DNA of 5,926 bases from Candidatus Odinarchaeota archaeon (lineage in GTDB: Archaea > Asgardarchaeota > JAGGXT01): positions 1 through 5,926 of the forward strand of contig JAGGXT010000072.1 in assembly GCA_021162905.1 (NCBI GenBank), read 5' to 3'. Shown in pieces: positions 1 to 5,071 of the stretch. The notes beneath the pieces were generated by a model. The model was given only the letters and a program-made list of their open reading frames with translations, searched no databases and was not told the origin of the DNA. Position 1 is the stretch's first letter; each line of letters begins with the position of its first letter. A program made the position numbers and the translations under genes.

Positions 1-7
1 AACTTTA

Positions 8-58
8 TGTTTACCAAAAAGTATAATATTTAGTAAACAATGATGTATACATAGTGAT
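8..58 (+). promoter_or_regulatory. Promoter and probable operator of the first vapBC operon
   Basis: A TATA-like box TATAATAT lies at 22-29, preceded by an A-rich BRE-like stretch (16-21). That would place transcription start near 48-53. Two symmetric elements surround it. The 7-bp inverted repeat TGTTTAC (8-14) / GTAAACA (33-39) brackets the TATA box, and a perfect 10-bp palindrome ATGTATACAT lies at 43-52 over the expected start site. VapB or VapBC proteins commonly bind palindromes in their own promoters, so autoregulation is the natural inference. GTGAT at 54-58 can pair with the AUCAC of the archaeal 16S 3' end and sits 5 nt before the ATG at 64, so it may be the ribosome-binding site. 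Confidence 0.5.
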
Positions 59-63
59 AGAAT

Positions 64-279
64 ATGACTTCTGAAGTTTTTAGCCTTAGAATTCCCAAAA
101 AAACGAGGAGAGAAATGGAAAAAGTACCAATAGATTGGAGTGAGGAAATAAGAAGGTTTATCGAGAAAAGATTAAGAGAGTATTATAAAAAAGAATTGTT
201 GAAAGAAGCTCGTGAATTACGTAAAAAAATGAAAAAAATAAGTTCTGCAGAATTGATTAGAGAGGATAGAGAAAGATGA
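64..279 (+). CDS. vapB: VapB-family antitoxin (ribbon-helix-helix type)
   Basis: A 71-residue protein, the usual size for archaeal VapB. The N-terminus (residues 4-14, EVFSLRIPKKT) looks like the DNA-contacting beta strand of a ribbon-helix-helix fold. It is followed by a helix containing the family-typical stretch DWSEEIRRFIEKRLREY (about 24-40). The C-terminal part (41-71) is a highly charged helix ending in ISSAELIREDRER, the kind of tail that wraps the toxin's PIN domain and blocks its active site. The stop codon overlaps the start of the next gene as ATGA (276-279), which implies translational coupling with the toxin. The likely role is to neutralise the downstream VapC and to repress the operon through the palindromes upstream. 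The ATG at 64 is the only sensible start. The family assignment rests on pattern and on the adjacent PIN gene. Confidence 0.85.
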   Translation: MTSEVFSLRIPKKTRREMEKVPIDWSEEIRRFIEKRLREYYKKELLKEARELRKKMKKISSAELIREDRER

Positions 280-692
280 AATTGGTCTTAGATACAAGTG
301 CGATAGCAGCGATATTCTTTGAAGAGGAAAAATCAGAAACTGTTGAAAAGATTGTAGAGGAAAATGAAGAATTATTTACTGCAGATTTAACATTCGCAGA
401 ATTACTTAATATCGCTTGGAAAAGAGTTGTTTTCTTTAATGAGGAGAAAGATTTAGTTTTTGAAGCTTTAAAAAAGGCATATCAATTTATAGACAGTATA
501 TGTACAATATTTAGTACAAAAAATTTGTTTGAAAAGGCTCTCGAATTGGCTATATCGCTAAAAATAACTGGATATGATGCTGTATTTCTGGCATTAGCAG
601 AAAAAGAAAATGCAAAACTACTGACATTGGATGACAAATTGGCAAATAAAATAAAGAACACAAGATTTCATGATATGGTAATTATTCCATAA
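276..692 (+). CDS. vapC: VapC-family toxin, PIN-domain ribonuclease
   Basis: A 138-residue single PIN-domain protein. The acidic residues that bind Mg2+/Mn2+ in PIN nucleases are all present: D6 in LVLDTSA, E42 in LTFAELLNI, D101 in TGYDAVFLALA, and D119 (or D120) in LLTLDDKLA. The order and spacing match an intact VapC, so it should be catalytically competent. VapC toxins cleave RNA (initiator tRNA, other tRNAs or rRNA loops in studied cases); the target here cannot be read from sequence. The gene overlaps vapB by 4 nt. T-tracts follow it, so the operon appears to be just these two genes. An oddity is an internal segment at 502-521 that resembles the vapB promoter region (see findings). Confidence 0.9.
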   Translation: MKLVLDTSAIAAIFFEEEKSETVEKIVEENEELFTADLTFAELLNIAWKRVVFFNEEKDLVFEALKKAYQFIDSICTIFSTKNLFEKALELAISLKITGYDAVFLALAEKENAKLLTLDDKLANKIKNTRFHDMVIIP

Positions 693-695
693 TGG

Positions 696-746
696 TTTTT
701 AATTCCTTTTTAAAAGATCTTACTAAATATTTTTTTAATGATTTTT
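696..746 (+). terminator. Cluster of T-tracts after the first vapBC operon
   Basis: Four runs of five to seven T residues occur at 696-700, 707-711, 730-736 and 742-746, directly after the vapC stop. Archaeal RNA polymerase terminates at such T-tracts without needing a hairpin. This would separate vapBC from the metallo-hydrolase gene downstream. Confidence 0.5.
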
Positions 747-756
747 GTGAAATTGC

Positions 757-800
757 AAAAAAATAAATTGTAGAACTTCTATTTATATTAGTAGAAGGTG
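757..800 (+). promoter_or_regulatory. Promoter and leader of the first COG1237 metallo-hydrolase gene
   Basis: Two TATA candidates exist: the A-rich stretch ending AAATAAA (761-767) and TTTATATT (782-789). The second is only about 20 nt from the ATG, so using it would give a leaderless or truncated message. The first fits better with the SD site GGTG at 797-800, 5 nt before the ATG at 806. TAGAA C TTCTA (771-781) is symmetric, and TAGAAG recurs at 792-797. CTTCTA (776-781) and TAGAAG (792-797) could therefore pair around TTTATATTAG, either as a leader hairpin abutting the SD or as an operator around the TATA box. Confidence 0.35.
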
Positions 801-805
801 GGCAC

Positions 806-1513
806 ATGGTAAGTCATCTAAAGCTTACTGTATTAAATGATAACGAGGGTGCTCCAGGATTTAAAAATAGCTGGGGATGGAGCATTCTCTTAGAGTCGGA
901 AGAGTGGCAAATCCTTTTTGATGCAGATTCGGATCCGAGAGTCATAGAGTATAACGTAAAAAGATTGAATATCAGCTTAGAAAACTTAGATTTCGCCGTG
1001 CTAAGTCATTACCATGGAGATCACTATGGTGGATTTAAATATGTAGGGAAAATTAAGCCAGGTCTTAAAATCTTTGCACCTCCTAAAAGTATTTTCTTTT
1101 TCAAAGACTGGGGACTTACGCTAATTCCTATAGATAAGCCGCAGAGAATTGCAAAAGATGTTTGGAGTACCGGAGCTTTCGGATGGATAAAGGAGCATGC
1201 TATCGGTGTTAAGGTTGATGAAGTAGGGTTGATAGTGGTTGTTGGATGTAGCCATCCTGGCGTTGATAAATTGGCATTGAAGGCTAAAGAGATAAGTGGT
1301 GAGGATATCTACATGACAATTGGTGGTTATCATTCTCCATCAAAAAAGGCACTTGATAACTTAGCGTCGTTATCAAAATATATTTGTCCAGCACATTGCA
1401 GTGGTTCTTCTGCAAAGAATTACGTAAAGTCTAGATATCCTGAGAAGTTTTGTCATGTTAGAACAGGAATGAGAATAGAGGTCGATAAGAAGGGACTACG
1501 TATTGAATACTAA
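806..1513 (+). CDS. Metallo-beta-lactamase-fold hydrolase, COG1237 type, short form
   Basis: A 235-residue metallo-beta-lactamase-fold protein. The HxHxDH metal motif is SHYHGDHYGG (H68, H70, D72, H73). Further metal-ligand candidates are H150 in GCSHPG, H176 in GGYH and H197 in CPAHCSG, the signature set of COG1237. Members of this family are often annotated as 7,8-dihydropterin-6-methyl-4-(beta-D-ribofuranosyl)aminobenzene-5'-phosphate synthase, from the methanopterin field; that name is weakly grounded and I do not transfer it. The protein is soluble, with no signal peptide. It is about 60 residues shorter than the convergent paralogue, because the segment between HxHxDH and GCSHPG is shortened; this part usually shapes the substrate pocket. 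The N-terminal FKNSWGWSILLE replaces the paralogue's FWAQHGISILIE. Its stop overlaps that of the paralogue on the opposite strand. The substrate is unknown. Confidence 0.85.
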   Translation: MVSHLKLTVLNDNEGAPGFKNSWGWSILLESEEWQILFDADSDPRVIEYNVKRLNISLENLDFAVLSHYHGDHYGGFKYVGKIKPGLKIFAPPKSIFFFKDWGLTLIPIDKPQRIAKDVWSTGAFGWIKEHAIGVKVDEVGLIVVVGCSHPGVDKLALKAKEISGEDIYMTIGGYHSPSKKALDNLASLSKYICPAHCSGSSAKNYVKSRYPEKFCHVRTGMRIEVDKKGLRIEY

Positions 1514-2394
1514 AAGGAAATTACTTTTCCAGAGTGAAGTTTCTCAAAAGCCTCGCCAAATTCCCTTGAGAACATAGCCTCCGCTTTAAGTCCTGTGCAG
1601 TGACCCGCATAAATTTTTCTAACGCCCATTTTCTTAAATGCCTCTATTGTACTTTGAATCCTTTGAACATCAGCATCTATTAAGTGGAAACCTCCTATGA
1701 CAGCGTATACTTTGTCAATTCTACTTACGTTAATGGCCTTCTTAATCATACTAACTATCCCAGGGTGAGAACATCCACCAATGACTATTAGCCCTTTTTC
1801 TGTATTTATGGCGATACCTATTTCATCTTCGATTTCATCTGGTGTCAACTTTCCATTCTCAAGTTTATAGAGCTTAATGGTAACTTTTCTCTCAAAGTCA
1901 ACCTTTTCATCCTTTGTAATCTCTCCAAGGGTAAAAACACCCGGCGTTAACTTTATTGGGTCTTTACTCAGAATCCATATCCCTCCTAACTTTTCGATAC
2001 TCTCTTTTGTTCCTCCCCTCAATGGAGGTATTCCAGCATACATAAATTCTGGTTCTGTAGAAAAACTCACCTTAAAGATATTCGGATGAGCAAATATTGG
2101 TAGCTCCTTATTTATTTTCTTCATAACCCCTAATAGGCCGCCTGTATGATCAAAATGATTATGCGAAAGCACTATCATATCTATGGTCTTTGGGTCGATA
2201 TTAAGAAGCTTCATATTAAATAGAATAGGCTCCGCATAGGATGCCGTATCGAAAAGTATTCTTCGTATACTGTCATCGAACCTTACTTCAATCAAGATAG
2301 AGATGCCATGCTGTGCCCAGAAAGGGCTATTATATCCTGCATAATCATCAGCAAGGATGTATATCTTCAAACTGTCAGCAACTCCAGTGTTCAT
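1510..2394 (-). CDS. Metallo-beta-lactamase-fold hydrolase, COG1237 type, full-length form
   Basis: A 294-residue cytoplasmic metallo-beta-lactamase-fold protein of normal length for COG1237. Motifs in order are FDTAS (48-52), LSHNHFDHTGGL (HxHxDH = H78, H80, D82, H83), a long insert with PPLRGGTKESIEKLGG (123-138), GCSHPG (H210), GGFH (H237) and GHCTG (H265). A binuclear metal site is expected. The family is commonly labelled dihydropteridine/RFAP-type phosphate synthase by pipelines, but the true reaction here is unknown. The ATG at 2394 is chosen because the SD GGTGG (minus strand, 2400-2404) lies 5 nt upstream and an in-frame TGA just before the ATG closes off any longer form. It converges on the short paralogue, and the two stop codons share CTAA at 1510-1513. 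No strong T-tract terminator is visible past the stop on this strand, so transcripts may run antisense into the neighbour. Confidence 0.88.
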   Translation of the reverse strand: MNTGVADSLKIYILADDYAGYNSPFWAQHGISILIEVRFDDSIRRILFDTASYAEPILFNMKLLNIDPKTIDMIVLSHNHFDHTGGLLGVMKKINKELPIFAHPNIFKVSFSTEPEFMYAGIPPLRGGTKESIEKLGGIWILSKDPIKLTPGVFTLGEITKDEKVDFERKVTIKLYKLENGKLTPDEIEDEIGIAINTEKGLIVIGGCSHPGIVSMIKKAINVSRIDKVYAVIGGFHLIDADVQRIQSTIEAFKKMGVRKIYAGHCTGLKAEAMFSREFGEAFEKLHSGKVISF

Positions 2395-2462
2395 TCAAAC
2401 CACCATGCTATTCCTTAAGTCCCAGATACAACATACAATATTATCTGATATTTTGTGGTAAC

Positions 2463-2470
2463 ATATATAA
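2463..2470 (-). promoter_or_regulatory. TATA-like box for the full-length COG1237 gene
   Basis: On the minus strand this reads TTATATAT, preceded by an A-rich stretch. Transcription would start near 2440 and leave a leader of about 45 nt that includes the GGTGGT ribosome-binding site at 2399-2404. Confidence 0.4.
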
Positions 2471-2611
2471 TTTATTTTCCAAGCTTCAAATGCTTGTAAA
2501 AATGGTTATCCCTAATATATTCTAACTCAGAATAAAGTATCGCTTATAGTTTCCAGCAAATTAGCAATGCAAGCTATGATACATATACGCGATTAATTTA
2601 TATTTGGAACT

Positions 2612-2635
2612 TATGGGTATATGGACATATGGGAA
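2612..2635 (+). repeat. Three tandem 8-bp repeats, TATGG(G/A)NN
   Basis: TATGGGTA, TATGGACA and TATGGGAA follow each other without gaps. A looser fourth unit, TTTGGA, begins at 2603. The array ends at the BRE-like AAAA just upstream of the TATA box of the second vapBC promoter, a common place for archaeal activator or repressor sites. A binding role is inferred from position and regularity only. Confidence 0.5.
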
Positions 2636-2637
2636 AA

Positions 2638-2684
2638 TTTATTAATTGAAATGATCGAGTATAGAATAAATTAAGCAAGGTGGT
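2638..2684 (+). promoter_or_regulatory. Promoter and ribosome-binding site of the second vapBC-like pair
   Basis: The TATA-like box TTTATTAA (2638-2645) follows AAAA (2634-2637), giving an expected transcription start near 2665-2670. The SD GGTGGT at 2679-2684 precedes the ATG at 2688 with a short spacer. Another TATA-like stretch, TTTATATT (2597-2604), lies upstream of the repeats and could be an alternative promoter. Confidence 0.5.
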
Positions 2685-2687
2685 CAT

Positions 2688-2954
2688 ATGGCGAGTTTGA
2701 AAATACAAATAGATGAAAAACTAGCTAAGAGATTTAGGGAAGTTGCAATGAAAATGTTTGGATATTCAAAGGGCTCTATAAGCAAGGCAGCTGAGGCTAG
2801 CATTAGAAACTGGATTGATGCAATAGAAGAAATACTTCAACATGATGTTGAAAATCCTGTAGATGCAATTGATGGCTTACTAAAGGATATAAAGGTTGAT
2901 TCTGTTACACTTCAGCATAAATTAAAAGATTTTTGGCTAGAAGAGGTTGACTAG
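2688..2954 (+). CDS. Ribbon-helix-helix antitoxin, VapB-like
   Basis: An 88-residue protein. The N-terminal half (about 2-43) fits a ribbon-helix-helix domain: strand ASLKIQIDEKL, a helix AKRFREVAMKMFG, the turn YSKGSISKAAEASI, and a second helix. The YSKGSIS-AAE pattern is typical of archaeal antitoxins paired with PIN toxins and differs from the first VapB in this window. The C-terminal half (44-88) is acidic and probably forms the toxin-binding tail, ending DFWLEEVD. A clear GGTGGT ribosome-binding site precedes the ATG. The gene ends one nucleotide before the likely ATG of the PIN gene, so the two should be cotranslated. It probably neutralises that toxin and autoregulates the promoter upstream. 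The assignment is by pattern and neighbour. Confidence 0.75.
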   Translation: MASLKIQIDEKLAKRFREVAMKMFGYSKGSISKAAEASIRNWIDAIEEILQHDVENPVDAIDGLLKDIKVDSVTLQHKLKDFWLEEVD

Positions 2955-2955
2955 G

Positions 2956-3363
2956 ATGTACCTACTTGATACAAACATTTTACTTGAGGTTATGCTTTCA
3001 CAGAGGAGAAAAGATGAGGTAAAGAAATTATTAACATCTATCATGAGAGGAGAATTAACTGCGTACATTTCTAAATTCTCGCTTTATTCAATTGAAATCT
3101 TACTTGCAAAACTAGGAAAATTTGATGAGTTAAGAAAATTTTTAATTGCAATTAATAAGTTTCAGGGGCTAAGGGTGCTGTCAACAACCCTTCTCGATGA
3201 TATATTAATAGTTAATATTACTAGATCAACAAAATTAGATTTTGATGATGCTCTTCAATATTATTTGGTTAAAAAGTATAACCTTAGAGGCATTATTAGT
3301 TTTGATAAGGATTTTGATAATTTAGATATTAAGAGATATGAGCCAAAGGATATAGTTCCTTAG
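2956..3363 (+). CDS. PIN-domain ribonuclease toxin, VapC-like
   Basis: A 135-residue PIN-domain protein. The expected acidic metal ligands are present: D5 in MYLLDTNILLE, E47 in YSIEILLAK, D98 in DFDDALQYY, and D117 and D121 in ISFDKDFD. A frame three codons longer opens at a TTG (2947), but I prefer the ATG at 2956. It gives the canonical start just before the first strand, avoids overlapping the antitoxin, and has GAGGT (2943-2947) 8 nt upstream. The predicted role is metal-dependent RNA cleavage, held in check by the antitoxin immediately upstream. It differs clearly from the first VapC (LDTNILLE versus LDTSAIAA), so the two pairs are not recent duplicates. Its stop lies only 20 nt from the stop of the convergent CooC-like gene. 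Confidence 0.85.
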   Translation: MYLLDTNILLEVMLSQRRKDEVKKLLTSIMRGELTAYISKFSLYSIEILLAKLGKFDELRKFLIAINKFQGLRVLSTTLLDDILIVNITRSTKLDFDDALQYYLVKKYNLRGIISFDKDFDNLDIKRYEPKDIVP

Positions 3364-3383
3364 ATACCTTCTTGTGCTAGCCT

Positions 3384-4157
3384 TTAGCCCCTGCTGTTAA
3401 TTAATGCTATCAGTTCGCCAGTTATTTTTTCAACATTATCGAGTCTAATATCCTCCATAGATTCACCTATGAGAGCCTTTTTTGCTATCTCTGCATCATA
3501 ATTTATGCTCCCAAGTACGTTTTTTCCCCTTAACTTTTCTCTTAGTATTCTTTCTGTTTCGCCGTCCACTTTATTAAGTATCATGTAGAGTTTTTTGTTC
3601 ACTTGATGCGCTAGTTTTTCAGCTTTCTCTGCGAGCACTATGGACTCATAGGTTGGATCTACAGTCAGAATAAGTAAATCACATGCCTCTTCAACTGCTC
3701 TTCCAAAATGTTCAATTCCAGCATCAGTATCTATAAGAACAATTTCCTTATCGTTCAGTTCAAGTCTTTTAAGGAACTCTCTTGCAAGTGCATTAAAGGG
3801 ACACGCACAGCCAGAACCATATTCTCCAACCTTGCCTATAACTAAAAGCCCCAGATTACCTTTCCAAGCAACACATTCTTTAGGTAGATCATTAAAACCA
3901 AACGAGTCTGGTAGTTTCCAGTCTAGCTCGCCTTCCCCTCTGAACAAAAAATTGGAAACTTTTTTACGTCCGCCCATAAGGTCAACTAAGGTTTTTGATG
4001 GTGACTCTAAGCCAAGCATTCTATATAAAGTGGTATTGGATTCATCTGAGTCAATTACCAACGTCCTAAAATTTTTACGTACAAAACTATAGGCTAAGAG
4101 TGATGTAATAGTGCTCTTTCCAGAACCACCCTTACCAAAAAACAAAACCTTAGGCAA
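3384..4157 (-). CDS. cooC: CooC-like P-loop ATPase, probable Ni-CODH maturation factor
   Basis: A 257-residue protein of the SIMIBI (MinD/ParA/CooC) class. Residues 8-16, GKGGSGKST, form a deviant Walker A motif with signature Lys9. DSDES (36-40) is the Walker A' region, and DTDAGIEHFGR (143-153) is the switch II segment with the AGIEH signature of CooC. GSGCACPFNAL contains C117-A-C119, the CxC pair that binds Zn/Ni at the dimer interface in characterised CooC. NKVD (195-198) is the base-recognition motif. The likely role is ATP-driven nickel insertion into the C-cluster of a CO dehydrogenase or CODH/acetyl-CoA synthase, neither of which is in this window. The open frame extends upstream to 4241, but the SD GAGGTGA (4163-4169) lies 5 nt before TTG 4157 and a TATA box sits inside the extension, so I choose TTG. 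Other CooC-like ATPases serve other metalloenzymes, so the target is uncertain. Confidence 0.85.
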   Translation of the reverse strand: MPKVLFFGKGGSGKSTITSLLAYSFVRKNFRTLVIDSDESNTTLYRMLGLESPSKTLVDLMGGRKKVSNFLFRGEGELDWKLPDSFGFNDLPKECVAWKGNLGLLVIGKVGEYGSGCACPFNALAREFLKRLELNDKEIVLIDTDAGIEHFGRAVEEACDLLILTVDPTYESIVLAEKAEKLAHQVNKKLYMILNKVDGETERILREKLRGKNVLGSINYDAEIAKKALIGESMEDIRLDNVEKITGELIALINSRG

Positions 4158-4162
4158 ATGTT

Positions 4163-4203
4163 TCACCTCAAGAATTCCAAAGCAAAGAAAGAAATATAAA
4201 TTT
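4163..4203 (-). promoter_or_regulatory. Promoter and ribosome-binding site that decide the CooC start
   Basis: On the minus strand the TATA-like TTTATATTTC (4193-4202) would start transcription near 4170-4176. GAGGTGA at 4163-4169 is a near-perfect match to the archaeal anti-SD and is followed after 5 nt by TTG. Both signals rule against translation from any codon in 4204-4241. Confidence 0.6.
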
Positions 4204-4239
4204 GTTGCATCGTTATATAGGAAACAGTAGTTCATTATC

Positions 4240-4248
4240 ATATATAAG
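4240..4248 (+). promoter_or_regulatory. TATA-like box for the 231-residue membrane protein gene
   Basis: ATATATAAG on the plus strand, about 45 nt before the gene. It is divergent from the CooC promoter, with the two boxes about 40 bp apart. Transcription would start near 4266-4272 and leave a leader of about 20 nt. Confidence 0.4.
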
Positions 4249-4289
4249 AAAGAAAATAAACATCTTTCATTTTCTAAAATAATTCTAGG

Positions 4290-4985
4290 GTGGTTAAAAT
4301 TCCCAATAAAAAGATTCTCGCTGGCATTTTACAGATATTATCAGCAGTAGTTATTCTGTTTCTACTTAATATCTTTCATAACTATGTTGGAATGATATTT
4401 TCGTTATTCTCAATCGACATGACGGAAATGCTTCGATTCGTTACAGTAGACACACCATACGAAATTGCCTTTTACAATAATATAGTTATCATTATTCTAT
4501 CACTCCTAGCAATACTATTGGCCATTTTAGAGTATAAAGGAGAGGAAATGGCTGCTGGTTGGAAAAGGATAGCACTTGTGATCTTAGTGTATCTATTTGT
4601 ATTTGGCATTATGGGCCTCATGACTTTTGGCATCATCATATTGGTATTTGATTTCACACTTTTGTCGTCAACATCTTTTGCTGTATTACACTTAAGAGAA
4701 GAAAGAACAGACATCTTCAAAGAAGGGGTTCTTGGCCTCTACTCAAAACTTAGTTCGATTATTACAAAAGTTATCTTCATATTAATACCAGCTTGGCTTC
4801 TGGTTTTTCCATATTTGCTTATATTTACAGAGTACCTCGACACAGGAGTGAAGATATTACTGGTATTATTCTGGGTATGGGAGCTCTCGGTAGTCTTTAA
4901 CTCTATCGGATACATAATAATCGGGGTTACAAGTATTGCAATGGGTCGCCTCGCCTCTGAATATATTACAACCAGTAGACAATAA
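4290..4985 (+). CDS. Multi-spanning membrane protein of unknown function
   Basis: I do not recognise this 231-residue protein. It has about five hydrophobic segments: roughly 9-29, 62-80, 94-120, 157-180 and 186-216. The third and fifth are long enough to be kinked or doubled. A short loop with FSIDMTEMLRF and DTPYE lies between segments 1 and 2. A charged loop HLREERTDIFKEG (134-146) lies between segments 3 and 4 and is the most likely cytosolic contact. No catalytic motif, signal peptidase site or transporter signature is visible. The GTG at 4290 is the first start in frame, but GGTGG at 4289-4293 looks like a ribosome-binding site placed 5 nt before an ATT (4299), so the exact N-terminus is uncertain by three codons. 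It is followed after 86 nt by another co-oriented membrane protein gene. Coding is supported by length and coherent hydrophobicity. Confidence 0.7.
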   Translation: MVKIPNKKILAGILQILSAVVILFLLNIFHNYVGMIFSLFSIDMTEMLRFVTVDTPYEIAFYNNIVIIILSLLAILLAILEYKGEEMAAGWKRIALVILVYLFVFGIMGLMTFGIIILVFDFTLLSSTSFAVLHLREERTDIFKEGVLGLYSKLSSIITKVIFILIPAWLLVFPYLLIFTEYLDTGVKILLVLFWVWELSVVFNSIGYIIIGVTSIAMGRLASEYITTSRQ

Positions 4986-5015
4986 AATTCGATTCCCCGA
5001 AGAGTTTATTTAGCG

Positions 5016-5021
5016 TTTTTT
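5016..5021 (+). terminator. T-tract between the two membrane protein genes
   Basis: A run of six T residues starts 31 nt after the stop of the upstream gene. It is followed by TATATTTA (5024-5031), a TATA-like box. Together they suggest that the two membrane genes may be transcribed separately. A second TATA-like stretch, GTTTATTTAG (5004-5013), lies before the T-run. Confidence 0.3.
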
Positions 5022-5042
5022 CCTATATTTAATTTAGCAACG

Positions 5043-5071
5043 TTGCCTTTCTTTCAGAGGAGGAAAGGCAA
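5043..5071 (+). promoter_or_regulatory. Hairpin enclosing the ribosome-binding site of the next gene
   Basis: TTGCCTTTC (5043-5051) is perfectly complementary to GAAAGGCAA (5063-5071). As RNA, four further pairs (U-G, U-A, U-G, C-G; 5052-5055 with 5059-5062) extend the stem to 13 bp with an AGA loop (5056-5058). The stem contains the whole SD AGAGGAGG (5056-5063), and its last base touches the GTG start at 5072. If transcribed, it would hide the ribosome-binding site; if not, it is a strong DNA operator. Confidence 0.65.

Larger units (their letters stand above)
2395..2687. other. Intergenic region between divergent genes (293 nt)
   Basis: I see no coding frame with a credible start or family in this stretch. 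It holds the promoter of the minus-strand COG1237 gene (TATA near 2463-2470) and the promoter of the second vapBC pair (TATA near 2638-2645), with three 8-bp tandem repeats at 2612-2635. A small perfect hairpin CAAGC (2480-2484) / GCTTG (2492-2496) with a 7-nt loop and another, TAGC (2562-2565) / GCTA (2573-2576), also occur. Both are too short to assign a role. The space is long for two simple promoters, so a small RNA cannot be excluded. Confidence 0.5.

Noticed and set aside
1121..1333. Minus-strand open frame inside the short COG1237 gene
   Set aside because: It lies wholly antisense to a gene with a complete set of family motifs, and its own product shows no recognisable motif.
2480..2496. 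CAAGC/GCTTG mini-hairpin as a terminator or small RNA
   Set aside because: Only 5 bp of stem, no promoter specific to it and no T-tract directly after it; it is expected by chance.
2313..2525. Plus-strand open frame crossing the start of the minus-strand COG1237 gene
   Set aside because: It overlaps a confident gene and that gene's promoter, has no ribosome-binding site, and its product is low in structure and rich in unrelated Cys and Tyr.
2947..2955. TTG start for the second PIN toxin
   Set aside because: The ATG three codons later gives the canonical N-terminus, has a better-spaced GAGGT site and avoids overlapping the antitoxin gene.
3832..4092. Plus-strand frame opposite the CooC-like gene
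   Set aside because: It is antisense to conserved ATPase motifs and has no start signals; it looks like a codon-bias shadow.
4158..4241. N-terminal extension of the CooC-like protein to an ATG at 4241
   Set aside because: The extra 28 residues precede the conserved first strand of the ATPase. They contain the TATA box and the SD site for the TTG at 4157.
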